A stretch of DNA of 64,000 nt from positions 1,054,001-1,118,000 of the forward strand of contig JABRWF010000008.1 in NCBI GenBank assembly GCA_018343915.1. The letters run 5' to 3'. Shown here in pieces: positions 23,502-36,220 of this stretch. A model generated the notes under the pieces. It saw nothing but the letters and a program-made list of their open reading frames with translations. It did no database searches and was not told the DNA's origin. The first letter of the stretch is position 1. Each line of letters opens with the position of its first letter. Both the position numbers and the translations under genes were made by a program. The stretch is from Agroathelia rolfsii. Its lineage: Eukaryota > Basidiomycota > Agaricomycetes > Amylocorticiales > Amylocorticiaceae.

Positions 23502-25470
23502 CCCCACACTTGCTATGAAAACGATGTCATAAGACGCAGTCGCGGATATTGGCGGTCCGTAGCTTCGTATAGCCGATCTGCTCGTGATCGCTGCAGGTGC
23601 ATTCAGGAGTCGTGTGACTACAAATATTTATGCCGTGGTTGGTCGGAGTCAACAACGAGTCCGTTGACGGTCGCACCAATATCTCATCCACTGGCGGCCA
23701 ACATCATCGCCATGATACATGCTCCATATCACCAATAGCGAGATCAAATTATCATAACTGGTCCTGAGTTCGGCGGTGCTAGCCCCAGCGACCTTGAATG
23801 TTAATCTCGAACGGGCTATGGCTTGGAACAAGCTTGTCTGATACTATCTAGAGCCAGTATGGATCTAGGGACGCGTATTCTTGCGGCGTGTCATGGATTT
23901 TGAATCCAATCTTGCTCTCTACTATTGGCTTTGATATAGGCCATTTCCAATAACAAGTCAAACTTTGTGGCACAGATTGCGAAATCAAAATCTGAGGTTA
24001 ACATTGAGAGATTTCCGGGGATAAATCATGATGTAGGATTTTTAACACACGCAAGCTGGTCTGACTCTACCAGTCATCTTTTATCTCTTGAACTCTCTCA
24101 GCAGGGTCATGCGTGATCCCAAGTACGATGTTCATACATTGGCAAGCCCATTTTCTGGTCTATTGAGCTTTGTAAGCTTCACGTCTCAACGAGAGGGCAT
24201 GATGGTATGACAAATCGAGCAGATAATCAAAGTTAACAGTTGAGCTCTAGAGCATAGTATGTGAGAAACTACCCTAAGACTTTGTCTCTGTTTTATGTTA
24301 TGATGCATATAAAATCCTCAGGCCGCAGCACAAGTCGGAAAAAATACATCGTTGATTCGATTTTTATTTGACTCCATGGTGAAGGCCGCAATTGTTGACC
24401 ACATCCGGAACTCTTTTGAGGTGCAATGAAACTATATCAGCTACAGATTGCTACATGGGGCTATAAAGTGGCTGTAAAACCTCACCCGTTTCCTGATGCA
24501 TACATTCAGCTCTCTTGAAGACAAAATTGCTGGTGTAGGTCTCTGGTTTGGCCCAGGACACTCAATATATGCAATGTAAACCACAAAAATAACTATGTAA
24601 GCTCTTTTTTTATAACATAGAATTATATATAGGTAGCGAAGAATAAAAGACAAGACAAGTTGGTTTATATGGTTCCATGGAAAAGCTTGGCTAAAAAACT
24701 CTCGCGTGATGAAGTGGAAATGTAAAGCCTTTCGTTCTGTTAGTTTCTCGTCGAACAACTGTTTAATCCGAATTGCGTTCCTTAGCTCTAAACTCAACCC
24801 ATGGCTTTCGTCGGACGTTGTTTAAAGAAGCAGGTAACAAATGGAAAAGTTTTAACTTGGTTCTTGATCGCTAAGCATCATATAGGAAGTCCTGAATTGC
24901 ATGTGGGCCAATATGATTGCCGTTCACCCTGATCACCAACAGCATGTTATTGCTTTTCACGTATTGTTGAGCTGACATATCAGCAAGTATGATAGATTCA
25001 TGGCCAAAATCCTTCTTCACTCATGTCCATACTATAGGGTATCGTGGAAAGCACCCACTTGGCCTTGATCGCGATTGATGAGTTAAACGTACGTCGTGAC
25101 GAGCACCTATTAGAAAGCAGCTGATAGGACTTGAGTTTAGGTTTATATCAAAAGGTTTGGTTTTCAGGAAAAGAGCTGTAGTGTTTTGAACGATCCGAGT
25201 AAGAAATACGATACTTCAATGTGGTGTATGGCACGATACTAGTCGTCAGTCAGATACACAATTCCTGTAGTAGCTGATTCAGGCTTACGAGCTATCAGTA
25301 AGTAGTTATTCAGAACAAGCCATGTGCCTACATATGATGACCAAGACCCATTCGGAATGATATATTATCAAGGGTTGTCGGGCCCTACAGTCCCATTCTA
25401 AGAAAATAGACAAACACAATAAATATACTGATACTAGGGAAAAAGTACAGTCATCCAGATATGATCAATC
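23502..25470. other. AT-rich intergenic region, no gene seen
   Basis: About 2 kb upstream of the GH28 gene and downstream of SLX1. Only short frames without splice support are present (for example 24441-24797 on the minus strand). It probably holds the GH28 promoter, which in pectinase genes is often long and regulated. I can name no binding site. Confidence 0.55.
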
Positions 25471-27708
25471 CTATAGTTCTATTACGTCTCCCTCCTGATC
25501 GGCGTTACAATTCGGGACAAGGCCAGACGATCCAGGGGGCGAGGATACTGATAGTACAGAAAGCGCTCGTATTAAGCGAGGACTTTCATGAAGGCGAATA
25601 GCTGATTGGCTACGGTTTTCAGCGAATGAAGGGTCCAAGTCTTCCTCTGAAAGATACAAAGGCTGGTTGTAGACGAAGTCAGGAATTTCTGTTACGGCAC
25701 CTCGGATTTGCGACATGGGCAGATTTGTTTCCATGCTGAACAATTGGGTGTCTTGTCGCTTGTTGGGCTTCCGTTGTTTTCTCTCACGGCGCGACCTATG
25801 TATGTCAGCCATGGAGAGTTCGTCGGATGATGATGAATGGGCAGGTGGCGAGTAGAAGAACTTTTGCTGCTTTTTCATCTCAGATTTAGAATTCGCGCTA
25901 TCCTGGGGCCCTTCAGCTTCCTGAGCTTCACTTCGGTATCCAATTTGTGTACCATCTAGGCCATGGTGTTTTTTATCACGAGGAGGGGCTGCGAGAGTTG
26001 CATAACTGCGGCTAGGTGGAGTTTTACGAGGACGGCCACGACGACGCGGAAGGGGTGCCTCCGGCGAAGAGTCAGCCGTAATGTTCGTTTTTAATGACGG
26101 GCGTTTAGCTCCTTCAGCTCCCATAGGTGCTTTATGTTTCCTCTTGCGTACGACGGAAGGCTCAGCTGCGAAGCCATGAGCACCCTGCAATGAGTCTGAA
26201 GATTCGGCAGAAATATCATCTGGGTCAAAGAACTCTTCAGTTGCAACCATCTGTAAGATATCTTCCGATCGTTTTTTACGAATCTTTCTTGAGGCCCCAG
26301 GACCATCTTTTTCTGGCGTCATTTTACGAGAGGGCCCTTTTCCCTTAGTTCCCAATGCAGATTTGACCCGCTTATTGCTAGATAGGTCCTTCGGTGCTAC
26401 CTCGGATGCGTCGCTATCAATTGATGTGTCTTCATGGGTTGTGTCCGCGGCTGTATCATCTTCTTCAGGAATAGCAGCTCCAGCCGCTCGTCGATAACAT
26501 CCACGAATAACATCTCCCCATAGGATGTATCTGCCACATTCGTTGCAGTCACCACCGCGAGGTAACATCGGCTGTGTTGTTTGCGCCGGGTCCTTCTGTG
26601 GTTTGAAATCACAAGCCAGGCAGCGGAGATGTGAAATGGCTATACAGTCGTTATAGTTAGGATCGGATATAGATGGACAGAGGGCATACTCCAATGGATT
26701 CTAAGTTAATCACTTCAAAATAGCAGAAACAAAGGTTGTTGACTTCTTTCCTTACAGAAGAATAGTCGTTTACGGATATTGACTCTCGACAAACTGTACA
26801 TTTCATGGGCTGCTTCATGGATAAGAGCTGCGAGTGCTTCCCAAGATGCGATAGAGTAAAGACCTCTGTCGAATAATTCAGACGAGATTTAGAGAAAAGT
26901 GGACCCTTTGACCTACCATCTTGTACATCTAATGGTCCAGTACGCCCACTGCCTATCTGCCCCGATTTGCCATCGACACCCTCAAACTCATGAACAAAGC
27001 TGAATCCATGCGGAAGCTCGATGCCTGCCTTGACTCCAGTTCTTATAGTAGCATCCCATACATGTGAAGCCTCCGGCGTAAACAACTTGATGCTAAGCGG
27101 CCATGTGTTGTATGGATGCGAGCATACCATAGCGTAAAGTACTCTGCAGGCGGTATTGATAGTAATATCAACCGCAAACCTCCACCAAGAATTTATGGAG
27201 ACGTAACTGACCTAACTCTTGTGTTCATAGAATAAGGGCTTCGATTGTTTAGTGCCATATCCCTGTCACGAAGATGCCTCGATCGGTGAGGGTGTTGCCA
27301 GGCCCATTCAAACTGCAAAGCTGAGAGTTTGGACGGGAATCCGTGTACAATGGCTTGCATGGCCCATGGCCGATTTCGCGAGGTTTTCCATGCGCCCTGA
27401 GTTATTTCACCATTATGCTGTCTATCAACGTATCGCAAATGGGCTTTGTTCTAAGAGCATCAAATATATGATATCATACCTTATTCTTCTAGGCGGGTCT
27501 GGTGTACTTCCGATGTATGTCCTGAAATGTAGTGTCCATAACAATTGGCCGGTTAGGCTCGAGGCGCCTCAAACGAGAAGGACACATACGCAGTTGACTT
27601 TGGTGTTCTTACGGATTTGAGTAAATAGCATGCATAGAATGATGGAAAGGAGTGTGAAAGCAATGACGACCGTGAAGTTAATTGGGTGGGAGCGCCACGA
27701 GGAGGCAT
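25471..27708 (-). CDS. SLX1: SLX1 structure-specific endonuclease subunit (GIY-YIG) with long AT-hook tail
   Basis: Catalytic subunit of the SLX1-SLX4 nuclease, which cuts branched DNA (5' flaps, replication forks, Holliday junctions) in the nucleus. Six exons (27590-27708, 27480-27521, 27212-27421, 26917-27143, 26756-26865, 25471-26700) give 645 residues in frame. The GIY-YIG domain runs from about residue 24: [60 protein letters not shown]. The SLX1-type zinc finger follows: CTVCRESI, a central [20 protein letters not shown] with LACDF, and [17 protein letters not shown]. The last third (about 300 residues) is disordered and basic, with an AT-hook RRRGRPRK and several lysine clusters. Most SLX1 proteins end soon after the zinc finger, so the tail is unusual and nearly doubles the length; it could add DNA affinity or bind SLX4. 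No SLX4 gene is nearby. Confidence 0.94.
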
Positions 27709-28364
27709 CGCTTTTGTAATCAGGACAGGGTACTAGTATTCAAGGTTACTGGCACGATCTGCAATGGTCAATGGCGGTGCGTAGGCTTTTTTAGATGATT
27801 TGGTCCACTTGATTTGGGGACTTAAGCATAACAAAAACCGTTGAGCGCGCTGAATGGTGAATCTGGTGATTACATTAGACTGTGACATACAAGTCTTTAC
27901 AAGAGTGCTTACACAAGCTTGAAGCCTCTGGACGACGCCACTTAGCCACAGCTCTGTATAGCCACATCAAGCATTCCACACTGTCACAGTTACGGTCGAC
28001 CAATCTGACAGCTCATCATTACGGCAGTTCTGGCGGGCTAAACTTGACTCGGAAGAAACGTGAGCCTCTTTCTTTCTTGTCTTGTGGTCATACTCCCTAA
28101 TAGCGTTATGAGGTACCTCAATTACTCCTGGGAATAGTATCGCAAAGCTTACAGACTCGGACCGCCCTTCGACTCAGAGTCCAAAGCGAACCTAGCACTG
28201 GACCTTCCTAGTGCCAGTGCATTACGGTTTTTCTCAAGTCCTTCACGAGATTAATGATCACTTTAGTCAACCAAGGAGGCTGAATCTGCATTGGAGACTC
28301 CTGTTGTCAGCTTCAGAACTTGAACCACTTCGTTAACAATACAAAAAATAGCGAGTCTTATCTA
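27709..28364. promoter_or_regulatory. Divergent region between SLX1 and amidase copy 1
   Basis: This 656 bp holds the promoters of SLX1 (-) and amidase 1 (+). No clear TATA box is seen. Around 28165-28213 GTCCAAAGCGAACCTAGCACTGG and GACCTTCCTAGTGCCAGTGC contain partly inverted CACTGG/CCAGTG words. Nothing more can be said. Confidence 0.4.
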
Positions 28365-30454
28365 ATGGGCGCGCAGACAAGTTACCTGCAAGATATGTTA
28401 CCTGTCCAACGGTGGCAAATTAGCAGAACACTACCATATAAGAATGAATTGCCTGATCTATACGAAGCTTCTATTGTCGAAATCCAAAACGGCCTTGAGA
28501 AAGGATACTTTACGAGCGCTGATCTCGTTAAGGTTTCGCTTCTCTATTTTAATTGCGATTGCATAACTTAACTTGCGCGCAACGTGTCGTACTACAGGCT
28601 TACGTCGCCCGCATTGATGAAGTGAATATCAAGGGTCCAGGTTTGCGCGCAGTTATAGAATTGAATCCATCCGCCTTGCGCTCAGCAGAGGATCTGGACA
28701 AAGAAAGAACGGAAACTGGTTCCCGTGGTCCTCTGCATGGCATACCCATTCTTGTCAAGGATAACATAGCAACTGTCAGATCTGAGGGTGAGATTTTGCG
28801 TAATCAATGCTTGGAGAATATTAACTGTTTATAAGGTATGAACACTACAGCTGGTAAGAAGACGTCCTTCCGTTTCCTATGGTAGAAGACAAAGATCCTA
28901 GCATCTACCACAGGGTCATATGCACTTGTAGATTCTGTACCTCCTAGAGATGCACACGTTGTGAAATTACTTCGTAGGAGCGGGGCCATCATCCTAGGCA
29001 AATCTTCTATGTCTGAATGGGCCGACTGGCGAGGAGAGATCCCTTCCGGATTCTGTGGTCGTTTCGGTCAGTCAACTTGTCCCTACTCGCCCTTGGTCGA
29101 TCCCGCAGGGTCTAGTTCTGGTAGTGGAATTGCGACTGCCATTGGCCTAGCCACGGCTTCTCTAGGTACAGAGACGGATGGCTCAATTATGTACCCCTCT
29201 AGTCGTAATAATATTGTGGGAATGAAGCCAACCGTTGGCCTCATCTCACGAGCGGGGGGTGGGTATTTTCGATAGTACTGCACTGTCATATGTTCTTAAA
29301 AGGAATGTCAGTCATCCCTATTACCTTGCATCAAGACTCGGTTGGTCCTATGGCACGATCAGTGGCCGACTGCGCCGTTTTGTTGAACACGGTTGTAGGT
29401 CGGGATGAAAGAGACGAGTATACTTGGAAGCAACCCCCAGAAACCTCCTCCATAGATTACACTCACTCTTTGAAGAAGGACGCGCTCAGTGGTGCGCGTA
29501 TCGGTGTTCCTCGAGCCTTCTTGGGCGAAGTCAAAGATGACGTCAAGGTTGCAACTTTCAATGAAGCCATTGAGATCATTAGGTCCCTTGGTGCGGAAGT
29601 GGTGGATCCAACCGACTTTGATAACTGGGAGATATTGCCGACCAAGGGGGTGGAATTGGAGACAATCATAATGACCGTGGACTACAAGGTAAATCCGCTT
29701 AATTTAGGGAAGGGTGTCTTTTGTACAAACTCAAAGAGCACGTTTTAGCCTGATGTTGAAAATTATCTTGCGGAGCTCTTAGAGGTTCCTACGGGTGTCC
29801 GTACAATGGGCGATATAATCGAATTCAACATCAAGAATGCTGAAAAGGAACTCATATTACCATACTATGCTGACCAGTCACGGTGTGTCTTATATATCAT
29901 ATGCGCATCAAAATTGACCGATCTCGTAGCACAGACTGATAGAAGCAGAAAAATCAACTATGAATGAAGAATATCATAGGGCTCTTCATGATGTTCAAAA
30001 GATGGCCGGTCAGGATGGTATCGACGCTGTGCTGAAAAAGCACAATCTTGACGCACTTATTCTGCCCGCAGAAGGTAAATACACTGTAAATCGCTTCTCA
30101 TGTGTTTAAATATGAACAATATCGATAGACTTCTCGTCAAGGCCACCCGCTATGGTTGGTTATCCAATCATCACCGGTATGTACAGTTGGCACTCGAAGG
30201 ATGAAAATATTCGTCTAAAAATTATGCCAGTGCCGATGGGTTTCCAGCCAGACGACTTGCCCAAACCGGAGCCAATGCCTACACGGGCGAATGGTCCGGG
30301 AACACCTTTTGGCTTAACCTTTTTCAGCACTGCGTGGACGGAAGAAAAGCTTTTAGGATATGCATATGCCTACGAACAAGCCACGCAAACACGCCTAAAA
30401 CGCAAAGCATATGACGAAGCCATTCCTCGGACACAACTCAAGGATGTAATGTAA
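28365..30454 (+). CDS. Amidase-signature hydrolase, copy 1
   Basis: Amidase-signature enzymes hydrolyse amide bonds with a Ser-cisSer-Lys triad. Nine exons (28365-28532, 28598-28787, 28836-28853, 28914-29258, 29303-29688, 29749-29882, 29935-30074, 30129-30176, 30231-30454) give 550 residues. The triad is visible: Lys110 in HGIPILVKDNIAT, cis-Ser192 in GSSSGSG and nucleophile Ser216 in GTETDGSI. Further family blocks are SVADCAVLLN, GARIGVPRAF and the C-terminal GPGTPFGLTFFSTAW with YEQATQTRLKRKA. Exons 2-9 match those of copies 2 and 3 in number, phase and mostly exact length, including an 18-nt third exon. Exon 1 differs: homology begins only at ELPDLYEAS, so about 28 residues at the N terminus are private to this copy, or the true start is elsewhere. 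All introns are GT-AG. There is no signal peptide. The substrate is unknown. Confidence 0.92.
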
Positions 30455-31733
30455 AAGGCAAAGGTTGGGTAAGAAACATATTCAAGATGCGAATATAGGT
30501 CTTTTATTTTCTATCTTTTAAGGGTGTGTTCAATGACTGTGTCTATGCAATACGAATGTACTGGGAAGGGGGCCATGAACGATGAATGGTACTCTAGTAA
30601 TTGTGATGACGAACGTATACTAGTATAGTGATCCGCCTACCGTAACATGAGTTCGGTGGCCTTAGAGAGAAGTCTGTCACTTCATGCAGGCAGGGTGTTA
30701 CCCAAGCTGTTGCTTCTACGGCACGCATATCTGTGACTTATAAATTACACGTGTATGACATCGAATCATTGATCTTGCAAGTTCTCTTTACTTAAAACCC
30801 GTGGTGTGATTATCGCATCTCGGGTCGTGAAAACGTTTAAGAAGCATTTCCCCCCCTGTCATACTTGGTTTTGGGGTGTCTAACAGACTTGGATGTTTGC
30901 GATGTTTGATATTCCGTTTCCGATTCCCTATCCCACTCTCCTGCAGAAGATCTATGCGCAAGTTCCTAAAAGAACGCAAGTACCAGCAGGTTAAATATAC
31001 CTATTAAGATTCTCTACGTACCGTTTAGGCCAACCAAGTTGGTGGCATCTACACAGTCAAATAATGAGATTCGTCCATACGGCGCGGATATATTGAAATC
31101 AATGAAAGTAAATAGTACAGATGGTGCAAGTAAAAAATCGAAGTGCAAGCCTATTTGTATATTATGCATATTCACCAGAAGTTATACCAAAAAACACATT
31201 TAGTCAATATTTAGGACGGATAGACATGATGCACTATATAACTTTTGATCTAAACATGCACTCCCTGCTAGCGATAGAGCGATAATGTTACTCAGGATAG
31301 TCATTACCGCCATACCCATCATTAAGTAAATGTTTGAATAGGATAGTAATGATACATCTCTGCTGAATTTCTGTGAAGAAGCAGTTCCATTATGTGATGC
31401 TGCACAAGAGACTAAAATAAATTTTTCACGAAGAGAAAAGAGGACGAAGTACGGAACCAAGACAAACGGATCGATGATGCTTGCCAAGGCGTCCCAAATA
31501 TTCGGATTCAAATATCAGCAATAGATGGTCTGACAGAGAAGTGTAGCCCGAGTAATAGTAACATAATGTATAGCGTAGTAGGAGTATGCTAGATTATCTG
31601 TGTCAGGGATCTGAGGCTGCTAGGGTCTTCATGCGCTATTTGGGAGTGAAAAACTCCAGAGTTTTTCAGAGTCGGTATTTCGTGGATCGTATTTTTTGAA
31701 ATGCTGGTATTTGAGAATCTTGCCAAACAGGGT

Positions 31734-31751
31734 TATATATATATATATATA
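31734..31751. repeat. TA microsatellite
   Basis: A run of about nine TA units inside the gene-poor 3' spacer. It is simple-sequence DNA with no sign of function. Confidence 0.9.
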
Positions 31752-32108
31752 AATCACTGAAATCACCGTGATTTGGCGGTATTTCACGACTCACAAAACC
31801 ACGTGCGTCACTGGTTGCCGAGCGCACCCTAATCAATAATAATAAAAGGAGCATACACACAAATGTCAAGAAATCAGATTAATCGGATCCTGTCATTCCT
31901 GTCATTAGGAATTTACTCATACACTGTCTGCTTTAAATTCGCCATTTAGAATTTGCATATACGTCGTTCGATAAAGTATCAAAAACCATGCTATCCCTTA
32001 CCATCCCGCTGTAGGAATTCAATGTCAGCCACTCCTGGGAATTCGTGAATTTATTGTTTATAACATTTCGTTTGCAATGGTTTTTGTTTGTGATTTACAA
32101 GTGGCCCC

Positions 32109-32205
32109 ATGCAAAGCACGGATGCTAGCTAGGATCCAATTTCACTATTGACAATATCGCTCCCCCCCCCCCCCCTCAAACTGTGCAAAGCATGGGTGTC
32201 GCTAG
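32109..32205. repeat. Duplicated GCAAAGCAYGG motif around a C-tract
   Basis: ATGCAAAGCACGGATGCTAGC (start 32109) recurs as GTGCAAAGCATGGGTGTCGCTAG (start 32183), separated by about 50 bp that include a run of roughly 14 C. The two copies share the words GCAAAGCA and GCTAG. The motif looks like the end of a short dispersed repeat, but no internal structure or target duplication is clear. Confidence 0.5.
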
Positions 32206-32694
32206 TCTAAGTAAAAACAACGTCTTTTTGACTTCTATCTAGGCCGGTGTGTAATGGTGTCATGGTAACTAGTCACTGCACTCTGGTAACTTCCCCGTAC
32301 ACCACACTTTTCTTCCGTCTTGTTATCCTCAAAGATAAAAATTAAAGCGCCAAATGTCCGCCGGCGTCAACGACAAACCCATCTAATAAAATACCGTTGT
32401 TATACAAGCGAGGGATTGAAAGCACATAAAGTAGTAATAGTTGTAATAGAGCAACGACAGAGAGGGAGGAAGAATTTTCAAAGCAAACAGCAAGTCCAAG
32501 TCCCAAGCACGGAGGGAGAATGCCAACAACGCAAGATAAAGCGACGAAAAAAATAAATGTTAGATCAAAGAGCGACTGAACGAGAGGTACATGAGGGTTG
32601 GTGTTCGTGTACAACTACAAAAAGATCTTCAAGGCCGAGCGAGCCTGTTGTTTGTCAACTATATGCAAATATACCAGGATGCCTGCATACGCGC

Positions 32695-34891
32695 TTAGAA
32701 GTTCTCTGTTGATCGAAAATGAATTGGGTGAGTAAAATCTTTCATGGGATAGTAAGGAAAGAACAAGGAGATACTGACCCTTGCCAAAGAAGAAACGGGT
32801 ACCCTTGGGGTTTGAGTACTGGTTCGACTTGACATGGAGCGTCTTGGCGATAGCGGGAGCACCACAGAACAACTAAACGAAATGATAAAGTTAAGAAAAA
32901 AAGGCACTTTCAAATACGTTTTCTTCAAGAGATAGGAGACGTACAACTCCGACATCGGTGTCAGGGTGTTTATCGACGATAGAGCTAAACACGCGGTCCC
33001 AGTTGGGCCTGCCGAAGTGGGTCGGTGCACGGAGGGAGGTGATCGCGTCTTTCTCAGCACCGACATCCGAGACCTAGACACATGAGGAATGACGTCAATA
33101 ACTGAACGCGTAAGAAGAAAACGAAAAAGAGAGTAACGCACAATAATGTTGTTCATATCGTCATCCTTGAGCTTGGCCGTGAGGTAGATGTTGATTTCAA
33201 TCCTGTTCTGGGTATCCTGCTCCTCAATGGCCTGCAAGAGCGAGTGGAACCACTCGGCCGAGCCAAAGTCACGGATGACCCAGGTGAAGTAGACCTTGCT
33301 GAGGCGCGTTGGCTTCGAGTTGTTGAAGTTGTTCATGCGGTACCAGATGCTCTTCAAGATCCTATCAAAAAAGATAGCGTGAGCCAACACGCACGGCATC
33401 GCAAATGGTGTGTAGCCACTTACGAGGCGAAGGGAGTAACACCAATACCGGCACCAACAAGGAGAACGGTCTCGAAGTTCAAGAAATCCTCAGACGCAGA
33501 GCCGAACGGACCATCAACCATGATACGGGGTAGGACCCTGTTAATGGGAGGAGGAACAACCCTACCGCCGGCATCCTTCTCGCCCTTGCTATCAAAGTCA
33601 CATCCGACAGCCTTGGCAAACGCGCTCGTGAAGTCACCAACGACACGGATGTGGATCGAGATGTAGTCCTCCTCGGGAGCGCTGGTGAGCGTGAAGGGGT
33701 GCCACTGGAAGTAGGAAATCTCCGGGCAGCTGATGAAGATGTATTGACCCGCACGCGTGGTGGTCTTTTCCTTCTTGATCTGGATCTCGACGACCTTGGA
33801 CGGGTGCTGAATGACCTTGGAGATGTACGTCCTGTGGCGCGAGCGGACTTCACGCAGGATACGCTCGTATGTGAAGATGAGACCGCCAACAAGCCAGTAG
33901 CGCTGCAGGAGAAATTTGAATTTAAAAGAACTCAGATGCGAGGAAATGCATAGGATGCTTACCCAGAAGACACCAATGGAGTTCCAGGAGCAATAAGGGG
34001 GACGATCAGGCTGGATCATGCAGAACATGCCGTGCAGCTGCCAGGAGATGAAGAAGGGGATGAATAGATGGTGTGAGTACCAGAAGCGCTCAAAGTGGGC
34101 GCGGCGCCTCTTCTCGATAGCGAAGTACACCATGATGAATAGGCATGCAGTCATCACCCAACCAGTCGCACCTGGGCCAGTAATGAAGTTAGCCTCCAAG
34201 AAAACGACAAACCTCTTCGCAGGTGTGTTGGCGTCTGGGTCTGCGAATGCAAGACGGGTGAAGTTGACCATGTGAGCGGCAATGTGGACACATGTCCAGA
34301 AGACAATGGCCCAGGCGGTGGCCTTGTGGAACGTGATGTTCTTGTCGAAAGGAATGAACTCGTTCAAAGCCGTGCGACGAAGGATAGAAATGAAATTGCG
34401 GCAAACGGGTAGGAGAATGAAGATAACGTTGACATGAAGAACCAATGCGGCACTACGAGCAATGGCTAATGACGTATGGTAAGCACAAGTGTAGTGTCGG
34501 AAAATCGAGAGAAAATTTATTTACGATAAGTTATACCAAACGTGGCTCGGGCAGTGGTCAGATCGTCCTTGAACTGGTAGTTGAAGAAACCGAAGATCAC
34601 AACTAGGATTTGAAGGAAAATCCAAGTGGCAAAGAAGAGACGGCGACCACCCTCGTTGATCATCCAAACGTCGAGCTTCTCCTTGAAAGTAGTTGGAACA
34701 TAGGGTGCTGAAGAGGACGACGTATTTGTCGCCGTACGCTGAAGCCCCTGGAGCCTACGCCGTTCGGTCTTGTTCCTCGCGAGGCGAGAGGGGGTGTCCC
34801 CGCCCCTATATGGATCCGGTACATCTGGATGCTGGTCCAGAGCCGAATTGCGGTCAGAAAAGTCAAGACCAGAAGAGCGTTTCCCGTTCAT
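32695..34891 (-). CDS. NOXA: NADPH oxidase of the NoxA type
   Basis: Transfers electrons from NADPH through FAD and two hemes across the membrane to oxygen, making superoxide; in fungi NoxA supports sexual development and hyphal differentiation. Seven exons (34525-34891, 33963-34465, 33424-33902, 33142-33361, 32945-33073, 32779-32872, 32695-32705) give 600 residues in frame; the last coding exon is only 11 nt. Residues 1-70 are a basic Ser/Thr-rich extension without EF-hands, so this is not NoxC. Membrane helices follow with the heme histidines in FHKATAWAIVFWTCVHIAAH and FWYSHHLFIPFF. The FAD motif is HPFTLTSAPEED and the NADPH-binding loop GAGIGVTPFASIL. The C terminus CGAPAIAKTL ... RFFFGKENF is that of gp91phox-like oxidases. 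The gene is divergent from SOF1 over 1.3 kb. NoxA versus NoxB is judged from overall resemblance only. Confidence 0.94.
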
Positions 34892-36220
34892 TATGAAAAG
34901 AGACAGTAAGGATATAAGAGCGGCCTGCGCTGGTGGTCGGGATGAAAGAGAGAAAGAGAGCGACGAGGTGGTCGAGGGTTAAGCAGGACGGCTTTGAGAG
35001 GATGGCTGATTGGATCAGTTCCGCCTACACGCACCATCTCCATAGGAACCTCACACGGCCATCTTGCCGGCTGCGACACTGGCGAAATATATAAAAAGAA
35101 AGTAGTATTTATTATATCTCTATCTAAGACCAAGGTCTACTGTTATACAATAAGGCTAGCTGTCCATTCAAAACAATCCTTTATTCTACCCAAGTCTCAA
35201 ATTAAACCAGAGTATATGCTGCGCGGTGGCAATCGTAGTTTCAGCGAGACAGATTGCCCATCATTATATCATCATAGCCCTAGAGTGTTGATTGATCAAC
35301 TCTTGATGAGTAGCTCCTGTGCCGTCTATACATACACGTCTCAGCTGGCATATCATTCTGCAAAGAAAAAATAACATCTACTCTCCGAGATCAGTCTAGT
35401 ATTTTTATGTACGCAAATAAATAGCCACTATTGGAAAGTTGGAGCGTATCGCCATAGCGAGCATGTTCTATAGTAGTTGGCAAGGCAATGACCAACTGGC
35501 AGCTAGTAAGCCACTGATATCTGTCACTCTAGACACCCTACTGTCGGCACTGTGTGTCTTGCTCGTACATACATATTAACAGTAATTGGTGAATGAAGTG
35601 AAAAGTCTCCGAGCCAAATGCAGATCCGATTCAAACCCGAGCTGCTTTCGTCGTTGCCTACCGTTAAACAAAGGGTTTCCAGGCCATCACTCGTCTAATC
35701 TATCGAGCTTCTAGATTTATACCCCTATAGAAAGAACACTCGGCACATGCATGAGTCGTGAATGTGAAATCCAGAAGCCTTGAATCACAACCAAACGACG
35801 TTTCCGGATGACGGGTTGATGTGTCACAGTAGTCACAGCCTTGTGGTTCAAATATTGTATCATTCACCGAAATAATGCGGGATAAGCAAGCTTATGAATA
35901 AAGGTCCTCCAGGGGCCCGAGTGGCCAGTTGTTCAAAGGATCATGTTGTAGAACTTTTGATACGATGACGATTTGCGAACGTTGAAACATTAATATGCAC
36001 ATGTCTAGAAGCTGATCAAAAATCGATCAAAGGCTAGTAACTTTTTCCTATAAGCTGGACATGACATGAGTAGTGGAGAGTCAAGATGAAGATGAATCGT
36101 AGCTAGAACTGAGACTGTGACTGTACTCGGAATTGGCACAGAACAAGTAACGAGATCCGGGACGGAAGCAAACTGAGCTGATTGACTTCCAAGTTTCTGC
36201 CTCCTCGACCAACAACTACA
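34892..36220. promoter_or_regulatory. Divergent promoter region of NoxA and SOF1
   Basis: This 1.33-kb spacer is shared by NoxA (-) and SOF1 (+). It is long for this gene-dense half of the window, which fits regulated expression of NoxA. Small open frames are present without support. No TATA box is convincing close to either start. Confidence 0.45.

Larger units (their letters stand above)
30455..32694. other. Convergent intergenic region with short repeats
   Basis: This 2.2 kb lies between the ends of amidase 1 (+) and NoxA (-). A minus-strand open frame at 31200-31511 encodes about 100 residues with two hydrophobic stretches (FVLVPYFVLFSLREKFIL and MMGMAVMTILSNIIALSLA) but lacks an ATG. 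It may be a remnant of a membrane-protein gene; I cannot extend it by splicing. A TA repeat and a C-tract repeat pair are listed separately. Confidence 0.5.

Noticed and set aside
31200..31511. 100-codon hydrophobic frame as a gene
   Set aside because: It has no ATG and no splice-consistent extension; kept only as a possible remnant in the intergenic note.
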